This document shows positions 58,505 to 64,000 of a DNA stretch of 64,000 nt, one piece after another. Source of the stretch: Silene latifolia (lineage: Eukaryota; Streptophyta; Magnoliopsida; Caryophyllales; Caryophyllaceae); contig NC_133529.1 in assembly GCF_048544455.1 (NCBI RefSeq), positions 46,229,456 through 46,293,455 on the forward strand, given 5' to 3'. The notes beneath the pieces were generated by a model. It made no database searches. It had not been told where the DNA came from and was given only the letters and a program-made list of their open reading frames with translations. Numbering within the stretch: position 1 is the stretch's first letter; each line of letters opens with the position of its first letter. The position numbers and the translations under genes are program-made.

Positions 58505-60046
58505 GTACTCATAGTTTCTTAATTATTTCATTTTAATCAATTAGGGTTTATAGGGTAATTCGATTTATGCCGAATTAGATGCATTTGGATGCTCTATGAT
58601 TTTGTTGTTGTTAGTTAATGATAAATATAGCCTAATTTTGGTTGTATTTGAAGTATTAGACTTAAATTGATTTGGTCTGCTAATTAGGGTTGATCAATTT
58701 AGGGGTTTTAGATACACATTCAGTTTAGAGGTTTTAGATTCAATTCAGTTTAGGAGTTTTAGTTTCAAATTCAATTACGCTGACTACCACCATCACCTCC
58801 TGTGTTTGTTTTGTTCATGTATTTTGTCGAATAAGACCCATCTAGTAAAACTGTTGATTTTGGGGTCCTCTGATCCTTGTCCAATCTTCAATTTTTGTAC
58901 GTTTAGTCAATCTTTATTCGGAGGATAAATAACTTGGCAGTTTGATACTATACTTGTTCCGGTACATCAATTATTTATTTATGGGCGATAATCTCTGATT
59001 TTTGTAATAATATGCTGAATATTGGCAATGGGTTGGTCATTCACTTAGTTGAGCATCTTATCGTAGTTTTTGGTGCCTTGGATTGAAAGCTGCTGATATG
59101 TTCGTTTTTTTTTTGTTGTGCAGAATTTTGTGAAACTTGTAGGAGATTTTGTAGTGAATGGGATGTGTAATATATTATTGCCATTGAAGTGTGATTGTTG
59201 AGGTTTTTGCTGAAATCAACTAAGCCACTTCATTTTGTTTGATATCTAGATTCGTCAAAATTAGGCTCCTTTTGACCTGTCTTGATTGTTGATTGTATTG
59301 CTGTGCACGAAAATGTTACTTTGTGACTGTAGCGTACTAAGTAACTTCATTTGATTATAATTTATTACCTTGTGACTGTAGCATATCTGTCTTAAACTTA
59401 GACTACTCACATTGATAACATTTTACACTAAAAACAAACAAAAATCACCACAAAATAATATTAAACAAAGCCTTCAACCAAAAAAAATCACGACCTTGAA
59501 TTGTCTGGCAACATTGAATCATGACATTTTCTCTCTCACTCCTCTTGCCACATGTCACTACCTTATTGGTAAAAAGAGATTGTCACCAATGGAGTGGAAA
59601 CATTACAGTGGGTGTTGTTGATATAAATAAGGGATTAAAAGGTGAAAATATTGTTTTTTTAATGATGACACTAGTGCCATCCAAATTATTGATGGACATG
59701 GTCTTAAAAGTGTCTTAAAACAAGTCAAATAGGATTGATGAGCCGAAGCAGAATGAGTAGGGATTAGCAAAAAAGCGTGACCCATCTATCCAAGTGGTGT
59801 GCTATTTGACCTGTTTTAATCTTAAAACATGTATTAAAATTAGAGTGTTTTTTTTAAGTTAGATAGAAAATAAGTTTTTGTATCTGTTCCTATACATGCT
59901 CGGGTTTTCTTTCGATACCCCTTTCCTATACGTGTGTTGAGTTATAACTACAAAATAAGTATTTGATTTTCGGTGATACTGTTTTTGCTAGCTTATGATT
60001 CATGTAATGAATGCTAACGCTGAAAGTGAGCTCTTTGTCTTTTCAG
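58505..60046 (+). other. 5' UTR intron of the HDA19-type gene
   Basis: 1.54 kb, T-rich, with acceptor CTTTTCAG at 60046. It holds a short fold-back: 59712-59733 and 59801-59823 are about 80% complementary over 22 bases with a 67-base loop, possibly a small MITE remnant. The repeated phrase CTTGTGACTGTAGC occurs near 59322 and 59372. Confidence 0.45.
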
Positions 60047-60078
60047 GATAATTTTACGGGCTAGTGTATTATTTATCA

Positions 60079-62982
60079 ATGGACATAGGCGGTGGTAATT
60101 CGTTACCATCTGGACCGGATGGGGTGAAGCGTAAAGTATCATATTTTTATGATCCAGAAGTCGGAAACTATTACTATGGACAAGGTCACCCTATGAAGCC
60201 ACATAGAATTCGTATGACACATGCCCTTTTGGCTCACTACGGGCTGCTTCAACATATGCAAGTGTTTAAGCCTGTCCCTGCTAGAGATAGAGATCTTTGT
60301 AGATTCCATGCCGATGATTATGTGGCCTTCCTTAGGAGCATTACCCCAGAAACCCAACAAGATCAGTTGAGGCAATTAAAGAGATTTAATGTTGGAGAAG
60401 ATTGCCCTGTGTTTGATGGGCTTTACTCTTTTTGTCAAACTTATGCTGGAGGTTCAGTTGGTGGTGCTGTGAAACTGAATCATGGGTATTGTGACATTGC
60501 TATCAATTGGGCTGGTGGCTTGCACCACGCAAAAAAGTGTGAGGCATCTGGTTTCTGCTACGTGAACGACATTGTATTGGCAATTTTGGAACTTCTTAAG
60601 TCGCACCAGGTGAGAGCTCTTGACGCTAATTAGCCTATTCCACATGCATTTCATGGCATCTGTTCCTTTCATTGGCTTTTATAAATACTACAACAACAAT
60701 GACATCACCCCAATCCCTCAAAGCTCCCTTTAATTGCTTATATGCTTATAAAAACATAAGCTTGGATGTACGTTTCTACTTGAGTTTCTTGAAATATTAT
60801 GCATTTTTCTCCTAGAAGAAGCAAGGTTAATGCTAACGTCGGTTTATGTCACGCTTAGGAATTAGATAAGCCATCTACTAGATGAATTCGTGCAATATCA
60901 GGTGACAAATTGTTATTCCCCCATACTTAAAACTATGTGCTAGAAATAAAAAATATGTGAGGGAAACATGTAGATGTGTAGGTTATTTCTTACATGAAGT
61001 GGAAATGAAGTGAACTGACTTGTTTGAATGTCGCACAAAACAGGTGTAGTGAACTTAACTGAATTAGAGATTTCCATTTTTTTCTTGGAGAATTTCTCCT
61101 TGCTCTTAAGCATGGTATCTGTGTTGTTTCAAGTTGCAAATGATTTTCATGTTAGGGAAGTTATATAAAGAATCATGGCAGGCTGGCGACAAGCTAATAT
61201 GAATGAAACTCGATGCAGCAAGTCACAGATTTCACTTATAATTTCCAAGGGTCTCAATAAGATATATTCAAGTGCCTAGTTTATGACTGTCATGCGTTGC
61301 AGCTTTATCTTATGGCACTTCGGGATATTCTTGTAATTAAAATTTTCCTTAATACTCTTTCCCATTCTATATGTTCTTCCCACTTCCTATTTTTGGCAAA
61401 TTCTATTTGTTCTTTCCACTTCTTTTCATTCCTCATATGGTAACTTTTATATTATTAAATTACAAAATCGTCCTTGTTGTCATTGCACAATTATAAACAT
61501 TACCCATGATAAACCAAATTGAAATTCTTACCACTGAAATAATTAATGATTAATTATTCCACTTTTCACTAATCCATCCCTCACCAGCCACTCATAACCC
61601 TAACCTTCACCAACTTACCCACCTTACCACCGATCAGTAAAGTAGCGGACCTCTACCGAACTTACCTCCGACCACCTCACTGTCCGGCCCCCTCTCTCCT
61701 TTTCTTGTTTGTCGTTGTCTACCAGCCGATTTTGTTCCCTCCACCATCGTCTTCATTGGGCCAGCAACATCACCCCATTTGTCTTTCATACCTCTGACAT
61801 ACGCTTCCCACCACCGAAACCACCACCCCGTTCCACCCCTCATACACCGGCTCATTTAGATCTAACCTCCATTATTCACACGACCAAGTCAGGAGATCGA
61901 CGAGTGTTCGTCGGATGAAGAGCAGGTGCGTAGGGAAAGAGATGATGTGCAAGGGTTCATTCATCGGAGGGTGTCAGCTGGCGCTGGATTGTGATGCCTG
62001 GCGAGTCAAAGGAGCAGTTGGGAGGAGGGAGGTTGTTGCTGTAGGAAGGGAGGCTTTGTGATTAGCGAGATAGAAGGGTTAATTAGAACTTTTTTGGTGG
62101 TCCACTTACTAGTCTAGCTAGTTTAATATTGTACTTCTCAAGAAGTCAAGAACTGTGTCCTAAAGAATTGGGAAGAACAAATAGAATGGGAGGGAGTAAC
62201 AGTATTCATTGCTTGGCTACTTCTGCTATAGTACGTTGATCTGTTGTTTTTGTTATAAGTGTCTGACTGTCTGTGTATATAAACTAGTATTAGTCGCATG
62301 TGATATACTAGTATATTAAGATTTTCTTATAAAAAACATTTTTTTTTGTTTTCTCCACAAACTATGCTATAACACTCACTCAGTTACCTTTATTGCTACA
62401 GATTTTTAGCATTGTATATTTGTAAATATTATTTAATGAAATCATATAATAACATTGTGATTTTATATCTGTCGAGGTTTTGAGTCTTGTGTTTGCATTT
62501 ACAACCGACAACTTTCAAAATTTCATTATTTGACATTGCAGCGAGTCTTATATGTGGATATTGATATCCATCATGGTGATGGTGTGGAAGAGGCCTTTTA
62601 TACTACAGATAGGGTCATGACAGTGTCTTTCCACAAGTTTGGGGATTACTTTCCTGGTACAGGAGACATCAGAGATATTGGTTATGGAAAGGGGAAATAC
62701 TATTCTCTCAATGTGCCACTAGATGATGGGATTGATGATGACAGCTATCAGTCTCTATTCAAGCCTATCATGGGAAAAGTGATGGAGGTTTTTAAGCCTG
62801 GTGCTGTGGTTCTGCAGTGTGGTGCTGATTCTTTGTCAGGTGATAGATTGGGGTGTTTCAACCTCTCCATCAGAGGTCATGCAGAGTGTGTCAAGTATAT
62901 GAGGTCCTTCAATGTCCCACTATTGTTGGTCGGTGGTGGTGGATACACCATAAGAAATGTGGCACGCTGCTGGTGTTATGAG
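60079..62982 (+). CDS. HDA19: Histone deacetylase, class I (RPD3 type), HDA19-like; 5' part
   Basis: A zinc-dependent lysine deacetylase. Plant HDA19 acts in nuclear co-repressor complexes with SIN3-like proteins and TOPLESS. Exon 1 (60079-60609) gives residues 1-177 and exon 2 (62542-62982) gives 178-324; both introns are GT-AG, phase 0. The start ATG at 60079 gives [19 protein letters not shown], matching the known N-terminus; an upstream in-frame GTG is not needed. Zinc and catalytic residues are visible: His149-His150 (GGLHHAKK), Asp185 and His187 (DIDIHHGDG), Asp273 (CGADSL), Tyr312 (GGGGYTIRN). The match is far closer to HDA19 than to HDA6. Later exons, including the acidic C-terminal tail, lie beyond the window. 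No lesion is seen. Confidence 0.95.
60610..62541 (+). other. First coding intron of the HDA19-type gene
   Basis: Donor CAG|GTGAGA at 60610, acceptor TTGCAG at 62541. It contains the mariner-like element at 61355-62196; the rest has no recognisable gene. Confidence 0.9.
61355..62196. mobile_element. Mariner-like (Stowaway-type ends) element in intron 1
   Basis: Inverted ends of about 28 bases: the left end reads CTCTTTCCCATTC and TGTTCTTCCCA, and the right end is complementary to CTCCCTCCCATTC and TGTTCTTCCCA. TA lies on both sides (61353-61354 and 62197-62198). CTCCCTCC ends with a TA target are the mark of plant Tc1/mariner. At 842 bp it is long for a Stowaway MITE. The interior is C-rich and encodes no recognisable transposase. 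The left inner end repeats part of the terminal sequence (about 61405-61420). Confidence 0.8.
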
Positions 62983-64000
62983 GTACGCTCTCTTCTATTT
63001 TGTTTGTTTTGTAAGGGCCAAGGACGACATGAGTGAACAACAATCAAAAGCTTCTTAGGGGGTGTTTGGTTTGGGGGCTTCACGAAAGGGAATGTAATTT
63101 TTCCATTCCCTTAGTTGATGTTTGGTTGTTACATTTTCCCATTCCCTTTATCCATTTTTTGGAATGAATTTACCCACAATTCCATTCCCCAGCCCTCCCC
63201 AAGGGTTTTCCCAACCCTCTCTCTTTCCCTTCACTCACCACCACAATTCACCACCCAATCACCACCACCACCACCACCAACCATCACTCCATCACCAACA
63301 CCATCCCAATGACAACAATGACGGCGCCGTCACCCTCACTCCAGCTTCCCACTCGGCGCTGGTGACTCCATGCCCTACCGCACCACCCCCATCAACTCCC
63401 TTATCTACTACCCATTAGAAATCTCCTACCCACCTCCAGAACCACCATCCCAAACTCTTAAAACTCTCTCCCCATCACCCGATATACCCTGCTACAAGCC
63501 CCCACCCCCGAAAAACCAGATCAATTATGGAAATGGAAACTTAGAGAAATTACCGAGATACCCAAAAGTGGAAACATAAAGAATTCACATCGGTTCGCCG
63601 AATTAGAGAGAGTAATAATTATTTAATTTTAGGCATATAGTTGAAGATAATAATCAAGTGCTTTTGTGCTGAAGTTAAAAAGTTTAAAGCTTGCTTATCT
63701 AGGCATGACCAACACGAATGGGTTTACATTTAAATCATATTAATACATCAAATTGTCATGCTGTGTTTGAGAGTCTAACATGGCGACATTAATACAATTA
63801 AATATCATGCAACGCCTGTAATACTTTTGCGATGGTTAGGAGGTCGGGTATACGCATACTAAATACACAGCAACAGCTTCCAAATGCTCATAAAGAAAAT
63901 TTTATCATCAGTTGCATCAACCGATTGCTTTTTACCAGCACACTCAGCGTGAGCCATCTCGTATTTTTAATTTTATTGTAAATACAAAGGACACAAAGTC
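62983..64000 (+). other. Second coding intron of the HDA19-type gene (continues beyond the window)
   Basis: Donor GAG|GTACGC at 62983. No next exon is visible before 64000. At 63059 begins GGGTGTTTGGTTTGG, a phrase often found at the ends of plant MITEs, with a related GATGTTTGGTTG at 63116. The far end was not found. 63200-63500 is C/A-rich simple sequence (CACCACCACC). Confidence 0.6.

Noticed and set aside
63115-63579. Proline/histidine-rich frames near the end
   Set aside because: They come from a CACCACC-rich simple sequence inside an intron of the HDA19-type gene.
1-64000. tRNA, rRNA and riboswitch genes
   Set aside because: None seen; the tRNA-like matches are only retrotransposon primer-binding sites.

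Overview
The window is a plant nuclear sequence: AT-rich, spliced, and dominated by nested retrotransposons. One host gene lies at the right end, a class I (RPD3-type) histone deacetylase of the HDA19 type. The Athila-, Tat- and copia-type elements point to a eudicot. A Caryophyllales source is only my guess from the look of the repeats.

Layout. 1-915 is untranslated sequence of an old Athila-like Ty3 element, called X here; X resumes at 29077-35559. An old Ty1/copia element (plus strand, 916-17626) sits in X. A younger copia (minus strand, 4017-12946, target duplication AAATG) sits inside the old one. At 17627 the left flank of the old copia starts again. It is followed by a solo LTR of the same copia (17736-20541, GTATC on both sides), which itself holds a solo LTR of a second Athila-type element (18207-19712, GTGAT on both sides). 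At about 20935 the sequence jumps into a longer copy of that Athila element (20933-28247, minus strand), followed by a second copy of the copia LTR end and of X. So X carries a tandem series of alternative states, solo LTR next to full element. X is also hit by a 177 bp hAT MITE (29878-30054) and a 5'-truncated LINE (30477-34694).

35560-36540 holds a chromovirus-like LTR end and a LINE endonuclease fragment. 36920-54660 is a 17.7 kb Tat-lineage Ty3 element (minus strand, target duplication CTAAC) with 2.4 kb LTRs, gag, RT, two RNase H domains and integrase. In antisense it carries two intron-bearing cargo genes. One is plainly a plant mobile domain (PMD) gene of eight exons. The other has its own TATA box.

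54932-56189 is a Mutator-like non-autonomous element. From about 57000 or 58370 to beyond the window end runs the HDA19-type gene: one or two candidate non-coding first exons, a 5' UTR intron, and two coding exons giving 324 residues with the whole zinc site. A mariner-like insertion lies in its first coding intron.

The most interesting signal is shared architecture. Three different LTR families (Athila B, X, Tat) each carry a private set of short CpG-rich palindromes starting about 90-115 bp upstream of the LTR TATA box. In the Tat element the same palindrome also stands in front of both antisense cargo genes. One of those genes shares a 14-base core-promoter string with the LTR. A second signal is that differences between the LTR copies of three families fall largely at CAG/CTG sites. 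That is either CHG-methylation decay or a base-calling artefact.
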